Shown piece after piece: positions 44,731 to 56,569 of a stretch of 64,000 nt of DNA. The translations under genes were made by a program, and so were the position numbers. Each line of letters begins with the position of its first letter. Position 1 is the first letter of the stretch. The stretch comes from Parasponia andersonii. Taxonomy: Eukaryota; Streptophyta; Magnoliopsida; Rosales; Cannabaceae. The notes under the pieces are model-generated. The model was not told the origin of the DNA. It searched no databases and saw only the letters and a list, made by a program, of their open reading frames with translations. The stretch is taken from positions 1,406,026 to 1,470,025 of the forward strand of contig JXTB01000017.1 of NCBI GenBank assembly GCA_002914805.1, read 5' to 3'.

Positions 44731-45940
44731 GGAGTTTGAAGAAATTCAGGTTGAGGACATGTAAGCCAAGCACTAAGTGGGAGGCAACCCAATTTGTGCC
44801 TTTTGTTTCACTTTATTTTCTATATTTTTATTGTTTTGGGGGACTAAAAAATGAGTTTAAGGGTGTGTTCTTATATTTTGTGGAAGTTAGACCTAAAAAT
44901 AGGTCAATTTAGTGTTTTTGTGACAGAGATCCAGAGCATCGTAGCGATTTGTGCACAACGCTGCAGTGCTGAGCTCTCTACAAAAACTTCCAAAGATTCA
45001 AGCGCAGCGATGCTTCTTAGGTAGTGCCATGGCATTGCCCTTCCCCGTAATTAAAAAACTCAAAAAAAAAAAAGTCGTGCCAGCACTGCGGTGCTACATT
45101 CATAGCACCATGGTGCTAACGGTTCTGGTCAAAAACCAGAACTCGTGTTTTCCCCCTTTTTTTCAAAGCACTCCTTTCCTCAAATCACCACCTCCAATCT
45201 AAAAATCAACTAAGCCTTCCTCTACCTCAAATCCTTCCTCTTCAAATCCCTCTTTCATCTTTCTTTCCTCATCTCTCTTAATTACACTACACAACTATTT
45301 TGAGGAGTTGCAAGCATCAAACCACCCATTCTATTTTTCCTATCCCCAAGATCAAAGGTTCCATCACCCGTCAAGTAAGTTCCTTCACCAGATTTTTGCT
45401 CTTTTTCAGACAATTCATTTTTGTAGTTGGTGCATACTTCTTTGTTTCTTGATAATTCTTGCATTGGGTGATTTATGGACAATTAGGTTGGCTTCTTTTT
45501 GCAACCAAAAACTTGTACATGCAAGGTGCTTGATAAAAGTCCCCAGATTACATTTTTGGCTAGCTATAATTCTAAGTTTAGGGATATTTTATCAAGATTT
45601 AGGTGACTAGCCTCTACCCTTTCTATTATTGCACTAGTTTCTCACGCTAATGGTTTTGTGACTTTGGGAGAGAAATGGTGAGCTTGTGCATCTAGCTATG
45701 GAAACATATTCAGCATATTTAAGTTAATAGAGATTTTCTTATGTAGTGGAAGTCACTACTTGGTGTAGGGGGGTTGATTGCCCCCAAAAGTCTTGGTTTG
45801 AACTCATTCAGGTGATAAGTTTTGATAGAGTTGCTTGTGTTCAGATTAAACATTTTGGATTCTTTCCTAGTGTGTCCTTGTAAGTGTGAGGTTGTATTGT
45901 GCTTTTTGGTGCTCTTACCTTGCATTTCGTTATTTTGTGA
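44731..45940 (+). other. Untranslated spacer between Athila pol and the extra ORF
   Basis: No coding signal. It includes words such as GCAGCGATGC and CACTGCGGTGCTAC (about 44936-45120) that resemble those in this element's own LTRs. Confidence 0.45.
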
Positions 45941-45941
45941 C

Positions 45942-47140
45942 CATGGCATCTAAAAGAGAAAGACAACCATTGCCTTCTCTTCATCGTCTTATGATAAGAA
46001 ACTTTTCATCAGTGCTGAAGTAGAGGATAGTTTCTATAAGTTCATGACACCCAAAGGACCTATTAAAGAAAGAGGTTTTGTCAATTCAAGTGATGCGCTT
46101 GAGGCTATTTTCAAAAATAAGGGTTGGGATGAATTTGTAAAGCAACCACCACTTGCCATCTATCAAGTGGTGGCTGAATTCTATGCCAATGCACATTAAC
46201 ACACCAACCTCATAGCCTTTGTTAGAGGTAAATGGGTGCCTTTTGTCCATTCCACCATTAATAGATGCTACCATCTTCTGGATATTGATGATGATGGCTA
46301 CTTTAAGCTTTGGGAAGATGGTTTTGATCCTGATGTAATTATCCAATTTCTCACTTACCTAGGCACACGGTGGAAGCAATCTCAGACTGATGTGATCAAT
46401 TTCCTAGCCGCTAGCCTACATAGAAAAGCTAATGCTATGCATTATGTTATCTCTGCCAAACTCTTTACTTCAAGTAATATTAGTGGAGTCACCAAGGAAT
46501 GAGTTGCCCTTAACTATGCCATACTAAAAGGTTTGACTGTAGATGTTGGGAAAGTCATTCAGAGTTTCATTCTCTATATAGCAAGAGGTAGCACTGTTGT
46601 AGACCTAGGTCACCCTTATTTGATCTATGAGCTTTGTCGCTAAGCTGATGTACCCACATGCCCAAGTGAAGTCACTGTGCATCCTAAAGGTGCTCTAACT
46701 TGGACTTTCATTTCCCACTATCATATCTCGTCATGAGAAGAGTTAGAACATCTTCAACAAGATACAGTAGAACCACTTCTAGCAGTTGGCCCCTCTGCTC
46801 CACCACCACCTATGACTAGTGCTAGCTCTATGGACTAGGCTGGACAGATTACTGAGATGAGAGAATAGATGAATCATATGCAGCATACCCTCTTGGCTTA
46901 CTAATAATGGCAGGGCAACTTTGAGCAGTAATTCCACCAGTTCGCTACCTGCTAGGAACAGAGTCTCTAATACCAAGTGTAGTTCAATGAAGCATTGGTT
47001 CAGTTGTTCACCAATTGTTCCCTTAACATTGCACTAGGGAGTGTCTCTTTTCTTACACTACCTCAGTTCCAGCCGTACCCACCTGGACCACCACCTTCAC
47101 CTCCGGCTCATGATGATGATGGCACAGATGATTGATGCCT
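45942..47140 (+). pseudogene. Extra env-position ORF remnant of the Athila element
   Basis: A frame starting at the ATG at 45942 (MASKRERQPLPSL) is followed by pieces such as FMTPKGPIKERGF, WVPFVHSTINRCYHLLDIDD and FLTYLGTRWKQSQ, then LFTSSNISGVTKE. This resembles the 'putative plant transposon protein' domain that follows pol in Athila-type elements (PF20167-like, from memory). In this position some authors regard it as env-like. Membrane segments or a fusion peptide are not evident to me. The frame is broken. Confidence 0.7.
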
Positions 47141-48495
47141 TTTTTCAAGGGAGTTCTCTTTTCCATTTTCTTAGTTTTATTTTCTCGATTGAGAACAATG
47201 TCTATTTTAAGTTGGGGAGAGTGTTTTTATTTGTCTTTACTTAGTGTGGTTTTAGTTTACGTCATCTACTTTATAATTTCTCTTTTCCTGAAAAAAAAAT
47301 TGTCTAGTTTTTTCACCCATTTTTAGGCTAATGATAAGAAATATAATTGCATGGAAATTAGGTCTTGGATAATTTTAGATATTGACTTAATCTGTGTACT
47401 TAGCTCTATTTTGGGTTTATACTTTTGTGAAATTTTACTGCATATTTTTGTGCACATAGCCTTGCACTTTCTATCTTTTGGTGTCTAGAGGAAGTTTATG
47501 CAAACTAGCTATTCCTTTAATATCTCATCAAACTCTAGAACTTATTTGAAGACCATTTAAGGTGAAATCATAGGCTAAGCTTTGCTAGAGACATGATATA
47601 GGCTATCTTTGGATTGATTGAGTCTTTTCTAGCCTACCTTAATGCTCGAAAGACTATAGTTGACCCTCTTTGAATTTAAAATTATTTTTTTTAACTTCGA
47701 CACTTTGAGCTCAACTTCTTTTTATTTACCAAATCCTCACCTAACACTATGAGCACATGCCGTTATTGATGGAATTATTATGAAAAATTGGGTGATCGTT
47801 GAATGAGCAGTGAAAGTTTGTTTATTATTGAAAATGGCCAAACCCTTAATTTGGTAATAAAAAAAATTACTTGACTTAAGGGTATGGCAACATGTTGAAA
47901 TTTCTTTTTGTAATAGGAGTTATTAGAGAAAAAGCTAAGTTTGGGAGAAATTGTAAGCTAAGTTTGGGAGAAATTGTACAATCTTACTTCAGGGTTTTTG
48001 AGGAAATAAAATTTGGATTAAAACTTTTGTACTTAGGAGTGTTCTAACCTTAAAATTTTGCCATATCATATTACCCGCATCCTAGTTGTACATTGCATTC
48101 TTTCAAAAGTCCTATTGATCTTCAATGATGTGTAGCCTATAATAGCGGATATTGGTTTGAAAAATAAGCTTATGGAGGGAGATGAGATCCTTGATCTTCA
48201 CGTCACTAGTTTGCATAAATTAGTCCAGATTAGAAATAGTTGAATGCAATTATGCTATCTACACGCACTCATAAGTAGGAAAGTGTAAGAAAGGCGTAGC
48301 TTATACAAGGTTAAAATTCTACATGTCGTCAAAGTAATTCCCATGGAGCTACTATTATGCGTAATCTTTGAAGCCTATAGGTGAGAAAACTATGTTGGTG
48401 TCCTTTCTTTTTTTTTTTTTTCCTTCTTTTATTTTATTCTTTCTTTTCTGTTTGTTTTGCTCGAGTACTAGTAAAAATTCAAGTTTGGAGGAATT

Positions 48496-49925
48496 TGATA
48501 AGTGAATTTTTATTCACTTATTTGGCCTTTGTTTTTATCTCCTAATTTTCTTGTTTTCCTTATTTTCTATCTTTGATTTCGTATTTTTATTTATTTTTCT
48601 AAGGATTTAAATACCTCTAAAAACATTGGAGAGAACTACCAAGATGCTCAAGTGTAATTGTGGCATTTTTAAGTAGAGTCTCAAGTGCTGCGATGCTACC
48701 TATGCAGCATCAAAACGCTCATGGTTCTGGAAGTTTTTCCAGAACCTCAAGCACTGCGGTGCTACATAGGTAGCGCCGCAGTACTACCCTCTTTTCTGCC
48801 TAGTGCCACAGTGCTGCATCAGATCACTTTTTGGTAGTTTGTCAAGCCCTAGCATCGTGGCGCTAGCACATGTTCTGGCATCTTTCGACCAGTTTTGACC
48901 TAGCTACCGAAAAGGTATTTAAAGGACCTTTTGGAGATCCAAAAGGGACATCTTAGGAGGCATTTTTGAAGGGTTTTGCAACAGTTTTCAAGGAAAGAAG
49001 GAGAAGGAACAAGAGCATTTGAAGAGAATTTCATCATTCAAAAAAGAGTTCTTTTTCTCCTTTTCCTTTTTGTTCCTTTAATGATTGTTGTTGGATTATA
49101 TTTGTTCTTTTCTACTATTAACTAAAATTCTTGTATAGAAGAATGATGTAATTTGGCTTGAACTTATGTTTTGAATCTCAATGTTAATTTTATGAGTTCT
49201 CATTTGGTTATTTGTGTTATTCTTATGTTTATTGCTTCTCAATTGATTGGCCACTTTTGGGATAATTTTGATTCTAGAATTTTGACTTGAGAAAGTACAA
49301 TTGTGGAATTGGGTAAAGAGTGACACAACTTTTGATTCTAGAATTTTGACTTGAGAAAGTAAAATTGTGGAATTGGGTGAAGAGTAACACAACATAGAAT
49401 TTGATAGAGTTTGAGAAAACCTATATAATCTTTGAAGCTTACTTAAGAGCTACTAGACTTAATAAACCTTTAATTTGTTAATTTTATATAGAGATATTGA
49501 AATTGAGAATTAGGAGTAGTTTTCTATTCATTCTTGAAAAAAAGAGTAGAATTGCTTGAGAGCTCTAGCTTATAATCATTTGTGGGAATTGGGGTGTGGT
49601 AGCATTGAGAATTAAAGGACATAAGGAATAGTCGAGTGAAATCAAACCTTTAGCATTTTTACCATATTGTTACTTCTTTTACTACATTCCATCTTACCTT
49701 AGTTCCAATTGTTCTTTAATATGTGTGTTCTTTCTATTCTAGTTTAGTCATTCAAGTATCACTGCTTATTTGAATTATCTAGATAAAATTAGGATTACTC
49801 AATACGGTATCTAATAGAATTTAATTTCAATTCCCGTTGATTCGACAACTCTGTTTACTATTTTATTACAAAATTTGACATTGTATACTTGCGGCATAAT
49901 TTACGTATATATTTTTAACGTAACA
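48496..49925 (+). repeat. 3' LTR of the Athila element
   Basis: It starts TGATAAGTGAATTTTTATTC after the purine-rich AGTTTGGAGGAATT and ends TTTTTAACGTAACA before the target duplication. It carries a tandem duplication of a TTTTGATTCTAGAATTTTGA block at about 49265-49390 that the 5' LTR lacks. Confidence 0.9.
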
Positions 49926-49930
49926 CCTCC

Positions 49931-50654
49931 CATAGCAAATAAATAATTAACTTGATGCAATGATCCATTACAATTAATATTAGTATTTGGTGAAATTAAT
50001 GATAAATAACTATAACGAATTTCCGATTGTCAACTGAAAAAAGTAAATGAGAATTTAAAACAGACTAATTCAAACAAGAGTTATAGCTGCAATGACTGAA
50101 AACAGGAAGTGTACTTTTAGGTTTAGTTATATATATATATAAACCAACGCACACATCGATATTGTTTTTAATATAACCATTGGATCCCTGCCTATAAAAA
50201 ATAACATGCAGTACGATATAATAAAAGTTTGAAATGTTGGATTCTCTGAGATTTATTACAATTTTGTATTATATATATATATATATATTAGATTAGTTAG
50301 TAGTTATACCCTTATTGGGTATTCCCTTCAACAATAAGAAACCCAAGTACTGCAAATACATTAAATTTTTGCAAATCTGGCAAAACCTCCCTATCATTTA
50401 TTGGAGAGAACCCAATAATATTTCTTTTAATAATAGCAAATAATAATAAAATCCTACAAGCAACCCAAAATAAAATATACAAAAACAAAATATATAGAAA
50501 AACGAAGAAGAATAACAAAATCCAACTCCGACAATAGCATCACCACCGAAAAAATTCAAACCAAGGAGACGGATGTACTAGTAGTGATATTTACCATGAT
50601 AATCAACCCGGGGCCACCACCCTATATATAAAATTTCAAAATGCACCGTTGAGA
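49931..50654. other. Spacer downstream of the PYL gene, probably including its 3' UTR
   Basis: AT-rich sequence with two TA tracts (about 50131-50142 and 50270-50289). Nothing coding is seen. The 3' UTR and polyadenylation site of the PYL gene (minus strand) should lie in the right part, but I cannot place them. Confidence 0.4.
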
Positions 50655-51242
50655 CTATTCGTGGCCATGCAAAGATGCCAGGGCCACGATTGCGAGCTTC
50701 TGAAGGTTCAACTTCACGACCGTGTCAACAAACATCTTCGTGTCCTCTGTCGTGTTGCCCTCGGGTATATCGACTATGTACGACTCCATCACGACTGTGT
50801 ACACCTTGTCACAATCGTGCTTGTTCCGAAACTCGTTCACCGAAGTCACAGACCGGTAGTTGTTGAGGCGGTGCTCGCCCCCAACAACCCTAAAGCTCAG
50901 CACGTGGTTTTCATCGTCTAGAATCTCGAGCCTCTCGACACTCGTCGAAGCCGGGAGGCCCGACACGACCGTGACCTCCCTCATGCTTCCAACACCGCCG
51001 TCACCACTCATGCTACAGCTCTTGATGAAGTGCTTGTACCTCTGAGGGTTGTCAAAACGCCGCACCAGGGCCCACACCGCGCTCGCTGGCGCCTCGATAC
51101 GCTGAGTGATCACTGACGTACACGTGTTCGGCGACGATTCGAAGTTGTGGTACGTGGAAATGAGAGGCTCCAACTCCGAGTATTCCTCCGGGGCTAGGCC
51201 GTGAGGTGCCGGAGTATTTTGGTCATTATCCCGTTTTGCCAT
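50655..51242 (-). CDS. PYL2: PYL2-like abscisic acid receptor (PYR/PYL/RCAR), single exon, 195 aa
   Basis: ATG at 51242, TAG at 50657-50655. START/Bet v 1 fold receptor that binds ABA in cytosol and nucleus and then inhibits clade A PP2C phosphatases, releasing SnRK2 kinases. Visible features: APASAVWALVRRFDNPQRYK opening (45-70), the ABA-carboxylate lysine K74 (HFIK), the gate loop SGLPA (94-98), the latch HRL (124-126, in GGEHRLNNYRSVTSV), MESYIVDIPEGN (152-163) and the C-terminal helix with MFVDTVVKLNLQKLA (170-184). Length and the VVGGEHRLNNYRSVTSVNEF pattern fit PYL2 of subfamily III (dimeric receptors) better than PYL4-6 or PYL7-10. It is markedly more GC-rich than its surroundings, as usual for intronless PYLs. 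All key residues are present and it looks functional. The exact number (PYL2 versus PYL1/3) is an inference. Confidence 0.93.
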   Translation of the reverse strand: MAKRDNDQNTPAPHGLAPEEYSELEPLISTYHNFESSPNTCTSVITQRIEAPASAVWALVRRFDNPQRYKHFIKSCSMSGDGGVGSMREVTVVSGLPASTSVERLEILDDENHVLSFRVVGGEHRLNNYRSVTSVNEFRNKHDCDKVYTVVMESYIVDIPEGNTTEDTKMFVDTVVKLNLQKLAIVALASLHGHE

Positions 51243-51415
51243 TTTTTTTAAAATAAAAAATTTTGACTATGTTTATAATATATGTGTGTACATATATATA
51301 TACACACACAAGAAATGTAGGAGACAGGTACAGAGAGCTGTGGTACAGTGGTAGTGTTGTTTTTGGAGGAAGAAGACGATAGAGAGGGAAGAGAACCCAA
51401 GAATGAAGAACCGTC
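51243..51415 (-). other. 5' leader of the PYL2-like gene
   Basis: The leader is CT-rich on the gene strand (51350-51390 includes CTTCCTCCAAAAACAAC and CCCTCTCTATCGTC) and contains a TA/CA tract at 51283-51310. There is no upstream splice acceptor near the ATG. Confidence 0.45.
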
Positions 51416-51434
51416 ACATAGACACATGAGGGTT

Positions 51435-51444
51435 CATATTTATC
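51435..51444 (-). promoter_or_regulatory. Possible TATA box of the PYL2-like gene
   Basis: GATAAATATG on the minus strand lies about 190-200 bp upstream of the start codon, just ahead of the CT-rich leader. Placement rests on spacing alone. Confidence 0.3.
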
Positions 51445-51510
51445 TTTGGGTGTCTTTTTCTATTTGGACGAAAATACCCCTCCTTTCATTTGTCGCTTAC
51501 TTAGAAAGTG

Positions 51511-51615
51511 TGTTTAATTTTTGAATCGAGATAATTAAAGTTTGGGCCAAATGAGTAACTATGTTAAGTTTCGAATCAAGATAATCGAAGTTTGGACCAA
51601 ATGGGTAACTATATC
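51511..51615. repeat. About 53-bp direct repeat in the PYL2 promoter
   Basis: Two diverged copies of a unit TTGAATCGAGATAATTAAAG, TTTGGGCCAAATGAGTAACT lie head to tail about 270-370 bp upstream of the PYL2-like start codon. Confidence 0.75.
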
Positions 51616-53111
51616 AGGAAAGTCTACGTCTTTATTAAGCTAAAATTTTATTTAATGAGGGTGGGGGCCTTACCTTTTAGGAACATGGCAAATGACAATG
51701 TCAAATGCTCGAGAAGGGATGTTTGAACTCTGTGCGGTGTTTGGTGAAGAGACTGTTCAATAGTGTTTTTAGTTAATTAAAAAAGTAATTAATTGAGCAA
51801 ATTGAGCAAAAAGAACTAAAAAATAAGAATTGGTTAAGGAATTAAACATAGCGATATGATGATTACGAGAGTGACAACTTTTGTTAAACGTAACATGATT
51901 GAAGGCCAAACTAAAGTTTGTACGACTTTTGAGGCATTAAAATTAGTTTTTATTAGAACATAATTTCTTTATATACCAAAAGCCAACGCCAATCTAATGC
52001 GCTTATTCATATGCTAACTTATCTTATTGCTCAACAAAAGCCGGTTTTGTTAATTTGGTAGAAATATTCTTCCCAATTATTCCATTGGCATATATATACT
52101 TACCTTTTTCTTTGGAACTAATCCTATCAAGAAGCATTAATTTGTTTTATAAACCTATAGGCCAATAAATACATAATCATGTGTATGGTATATTGTATTA
52201 AGAGAAGGATGTAGATGTGAATATAGGGGAAGGAAAGGGGTAAATGGGGGCAAAATGATAAAGATGATTAAAGAAAGGGAGTCGTCTCAATCGTTGAAAA
52301 GGGCAAGCTGGAGATTCGTGGATCATGTGAGAACTCTAACAAACTACCGCGTGATCTAAACTCCACTTTGCAGGATTCCCCACCCTTTCGTCAAAAAAAA
52401 AAAAAAAAATTCCCCACCCTCCTCCCCAACTGTACTATTCTATACATTTTCTTTTTAATATTATTTTCGATTAAATTGTGAGCAGAAGATATAGGATATA
52501 CCAATTATTAATCATGATATTATTATAAATTTGTGTATTAAAAATTCGATTTTGAGTGATATAGTATATTGAGACTTACATTGTAATATTAATTTTAATC
52601 ACTGTGAATAATTCCATTCTTTTTCCAACTTAATTATGTACGGTCTTCTAATTGATTAGTAAAGTCAACATTGTTCTCATTCCTAATTGATTAGTATTCT
52701 TTATTTTGCCGGTGTGATTGCTTACAAAACTCATCTTAATATAAAGAACCAAGGTTCAAATCCCTACTCCGTATTTTCAAACACAATAATAATAATAATA
52801 AAAATCCCTCCTCCCTAAGTGAGAAAAAAAAAAATAAGATGATAATTATAAGATGCTGTCACAATTGTTTGGTTGTGTATGATTCGTTGCATACTGACAT
52901 TTTCTTTCTTTTCAAAAAAAAAAAAAAAATTCTTCTAGTTGCAAATTTATTACCAAATAATAATAATTATTCATGCATATCCGTACTTTGGTTTCACACA
53001 AAGTTGTGCGAAAACAAATAATAATATACAGCTTTGGAAGTATGCGGACAAGTGTGACAAATACAATCATTAACTTAAAATTATAATTTCTTAGTTAAGA
53101 CTCTCTAAATA
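51616..53111. other. Intergenic spacer between PYL2 promoter and Tat copy B
   Basis: AT-rich with A runs (52396-52411, 52914-52929) and no recognisable gene. It likely contains the distal promoter of the PYL2-like gene. The sequence ATTCCCCACCC brackets the first A run on both sides. Confidence 0.4.
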
Positions 53112-53701
53112 TATATACGATCTTAAATTTATTACTAGTCAACGCTAAGATAAATATGTTAGATCGTATATGTATTTTTTAACCAAAGTGCGATCTTTTC
53201 CAGGTGAATAATGTGCAACTTTCAGAAAAAGAAACTAGATCAATTTTCTCTAAATGGGCAATCTGTAAAAAAAAGAAACAAACTTCTGGATAGAGAACAA
53301 ACAATCCATTTATTACCCAATTTTGTATTGTTATTCGGAATTATATTTTCTGATTATGTACTTTCTTGTTATCACAATAAGGAAACAATAAACCACATTC
53401 ACCTATTTAAAGGGAGCTCAGTCTCATTATTAATCACGATACAACTATCTCACAATCATCTTACAATCATTTCACTATGCATTCTCTATAATTCTATTTT
53501 TTCTTTCACATTAAGACTTAGAGAAACTCTTGTAATTCTCCTGAAAATAGTGAAAAACAGTGGATATAGGCTCATCTTTTTTGGGATTGAACCACTGTAA
53601 AACTCTTATCTCTTTATTTCCTTTGCTTTATCAATCTTTTTCATACACAAGCTACATCTCACAATTTCTTAAATTCATTATTGACAAAACCTCCGTCAAC
53701 A
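53112..53701 (+). repeat. 5' LTR of Tat copy B
   Basis: Aligns with 63332-63925: TAGTCAACGC, ACCCAATTTTGTATTGTTAT, a TATTTAAAGGGAGCTCAGTC TATA-like region, CATTAAGACTTA, GAAACTCTTGTAATTCTCC and the end CCTCCGTCAACA. It has at most one of the GACC-type U3 units. Confidence 0.88.
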
Positions 53702-54625
53702 ATTGGAGCTTAAATGAGAGCTATTCCAACAAAAAAGTTTGTCAAATTTCGCTTCTTCAATAATGGCAAATACCAGGAACACAATCAGGAATGCTAGAGT
53801 TAGCTAAAATCAACTTCAAAGCACAGTTGCTACACAGGTCAATCTTGCTCAAGATCAACCTACCGTAACTGCACCAGAGAATATTGTTCAGCGACAAGAT
53901 CACATGAAGGATACTCTTGCAAACCTTTAATAAATCATCAGTTAGATTAATGATTTTCTAAGTCGACTTGCTGAAGGATAAATGATAACTCCACTATAGT
54001 ACGAATGTCCTAGAAATCGTCCTACTTAACAACCTGAAAGAGGGATTCAAATCAAGAGGTAGGAAATCGCGACCAGTACAGAATGCAACAGGAGTGCCAT
54101 ATAGATCACACCTCTATGGGAAAAGGCAAGGTCGCGGACTTACCCCAAGAATCTGGCACCAGGAGTTTGAGCATAGATCGTGATCATGGACAACTTTCTT
54201 AGAAAACTACTGTCAACTGTGAGTATTTAAACAATGAACAAAATCGTCAATCGAGGAGCATCTTTGAAAGAATTAACAGGTAGCCGAGATAGAATTCTGT
54301 TGACCTAAGACAACATCTAGAATAATGATGTCAAAAAAGTAGTCATAAGCGATCCGTATAGTATAATAACAACCAAACATCATCTCGTCAAACTATTTCA
54401 GTGGAATCTTTACAAAGGTCACAGTAGACCCTACCTAATCAATTTACTTTGCATCGTGATAATAACGATCAAAGGCCACCCTTGCCACTAGTAAGAGATA
54501 ATGCATTTCCGTCAAACATCAATGTTCATAATTTGAGAATTGCATTAGATACACTTGCTAGCTGAGACGATGAGCTCACTGATAGATATCGTCAATCGTC
54601 ATTCAACGAGGAGGTTCGAGATGCT

Positions 54626-56090
54626 GTGTTACCTACAGGATTCAAATTTCCCACCATAAATACTTTTGATGGGAAAATTGATCCGCAAGATCATAAAGAT
54701 TACTTCACCGACTTGATGGAGCTCCATCGAGTCGATGACCTCGCACGTTGTAAGTGCTTTACTATAACTCTCATAGGTATAATAAAGAAGTGGTTTCAAG
54801 GACTTAAGCCTAGTTTGATCTCGTCCTAGTACCACTTTAGACTGCATTCTTGAGACAATTCTAGGCTACGAAGAACTTTACTGTGCCACTTATCAGTCTG
54901 TTTGCTATTCGACAAGGTCCAGAGCATAATTTACAATCTTACCTCAATTGCTTTACCTCAGAGTTAGCGAAAGTTAACAACCCACCCGAAAAGGGAGTCC
55001 TGACTCTAATAATGGCTAGGGTGTAATCAAAAACTAAACTCTGAGAGGAGTTGTTACAGTAAGAATGCAGAACTCTTGAAGACTTCTATGAGGGAGTTGG
55101 TTGACATCTAAGGGTAGAATTTTCACGCGAGAATCTTCAAAAGACAAAATAGGAAGGAGTAAAAGACGTGGCCAAATATGAGAACATGATCAACGATAAT
55201 AATAACAAGAAGTCGAGAAAGAGGAAAAATGAGCAACTAGTTGAAAAGCAGCCCGAACCAAAGAAGCAGGAAATTCCAAGAGTTCCCCTAAGATTTAACA
55301 ACTATACTGAGCTGAATGCATCCATAGATTATATTTATACGGTCACAAGTCAGCAAGAGCGATATCGTCAGCTAGAGCTGATAAAATGAGGATAGAGCGA
55401 GATGTGATCCCAACAAGTTCTGTCAATATCATAATAATATTTGACACGACACTAATAACTATTATGCCTTGAAAGATGAGATCGAAAGATTAATTAGAAA
55501 AGGGCAATTGTGGTAATATGCCCGGTAGAATAATAAAAAGAGAGAAGAAAACCAGCAGTGACCTCTTGAAATTCAACATAAAGTACGAACTATCTTGGAG
55601 GTTCATATATTGGTAGAGACTGAAAAGGACACAATAAAGATACGCACAAGAAGCTCCACAGCAGCTATTGACTAATATTATATACCTCAAACAATGACCA
55701 TAGAAGCTTCAAGGGGTACCATATATAGATATCACTTTCACAAAGTAGGACACAAGGGAAGTCTATTACCCGCATAACGATGCACTCATTATAAAAATCA
55801 ACAGTGGAAGTACGTAATTATGGCGAGTGTTAGTTGATAATAGGAGTGTTGTTAACATCTTATACCACGATACCTTCAAAAAAATGGGGTTGAGTGATAG
55901 CGATTTGAAACCCGTTGTCACTTCACTTTATGGATTCACTAGCGACAGCATGATGTCGAGGCATATGATTGAGCTTATGGTGAATGTTGGAACTTATCTT
56001 AGAGTTTCGACAGTAATGACTCAATTTTTAATAGTAGATTGCCCATCCGCATTTAATGTCATAGTAGGAAGACCAATACTGAGACTTTGA
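54626..56090 (+). pseudogene. gag and protease remnants of Tat copy B
   Basis: The gag core is visible at 54626-54829 (FPTINTFDGKIDPQDHKDYF, then WFQGLKPSLISS), the Retrotrans_gag pattern of Tat elements. An aspartic protease-like frame is at 55827-56090 (LVDNRSVVNILYHDTF, LYGFTSDSM, FLIVDCPSAFNVIVGRP), the family's VDNGSS, GF and IIGRP blocks. Fossil. Confidence 0.82.
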
Positions 56091-56569
56091 GTTGTCACTT
56101 CAATTTATCATCTTACTATAAAGTTTCTAACCCAACAAGGAGTAGGCAAAGTGTGAGGTAACCAGTATAATTCACAATCTCGCTATAACTACTCTTTGAA
56201 GTTTGCAACGAGAAATATAACACCTCGCACAATGATGGTCCAGCTACAGAGAGAATCGTTAAGTGAAATGTCAATTAAGGACCTTGACCTATGAGAAATC
56301 GATAGAGAGATCAAAACTGGACTTGTTGAAGACTTGGAAGATTTGTCAATCGATGAATCTTCAAAGGTATTAAAAATTGGAGAAGAGCTTCAAGACCCAG
56401 TGCGAGCTTCACTAATCGAATTCTTAAAGCAAACTTGGATGTCATCATATGGCAACATTCAGATGTGGTGGGATTGATCCGAATGTTATATGCCATTGCC
56501 TCAATATTGATGCAACAAAGAAGCTCATACGATAAAAAAAAGGCGATGGATTTAGAATGCTATGTTGTG

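Larger units (their letters stand above)
37984..49925 (+). mobile_element. Ty3/Gypsy LTR retrotransposon, Athila lineage, full length but decayed
   Basis: Long LTRs (37984-39300 and 48496-49925) both start TGATAAGTGAA and end TTTTTAACGTAA(T/C)A. A perfect 5-bp target duplication CCTCC lies at 37979-37983 and 49926-49930. The primer-binding site TTTTTGGCACGATTGCCAGA after the 5' LTR is a slightly altered form of the tRNA-Asp-type TTTGGCGCCGTTGCCGGGGA used by Athila. The interior has gag, protease, RT/RNase H and integrase in Gypsy order, plus an extra frame in the env position. Total length is 11.9 kb, normal for Athila. The coding region is broken many times and the LTRs have diverged. Confidence 0.93.
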
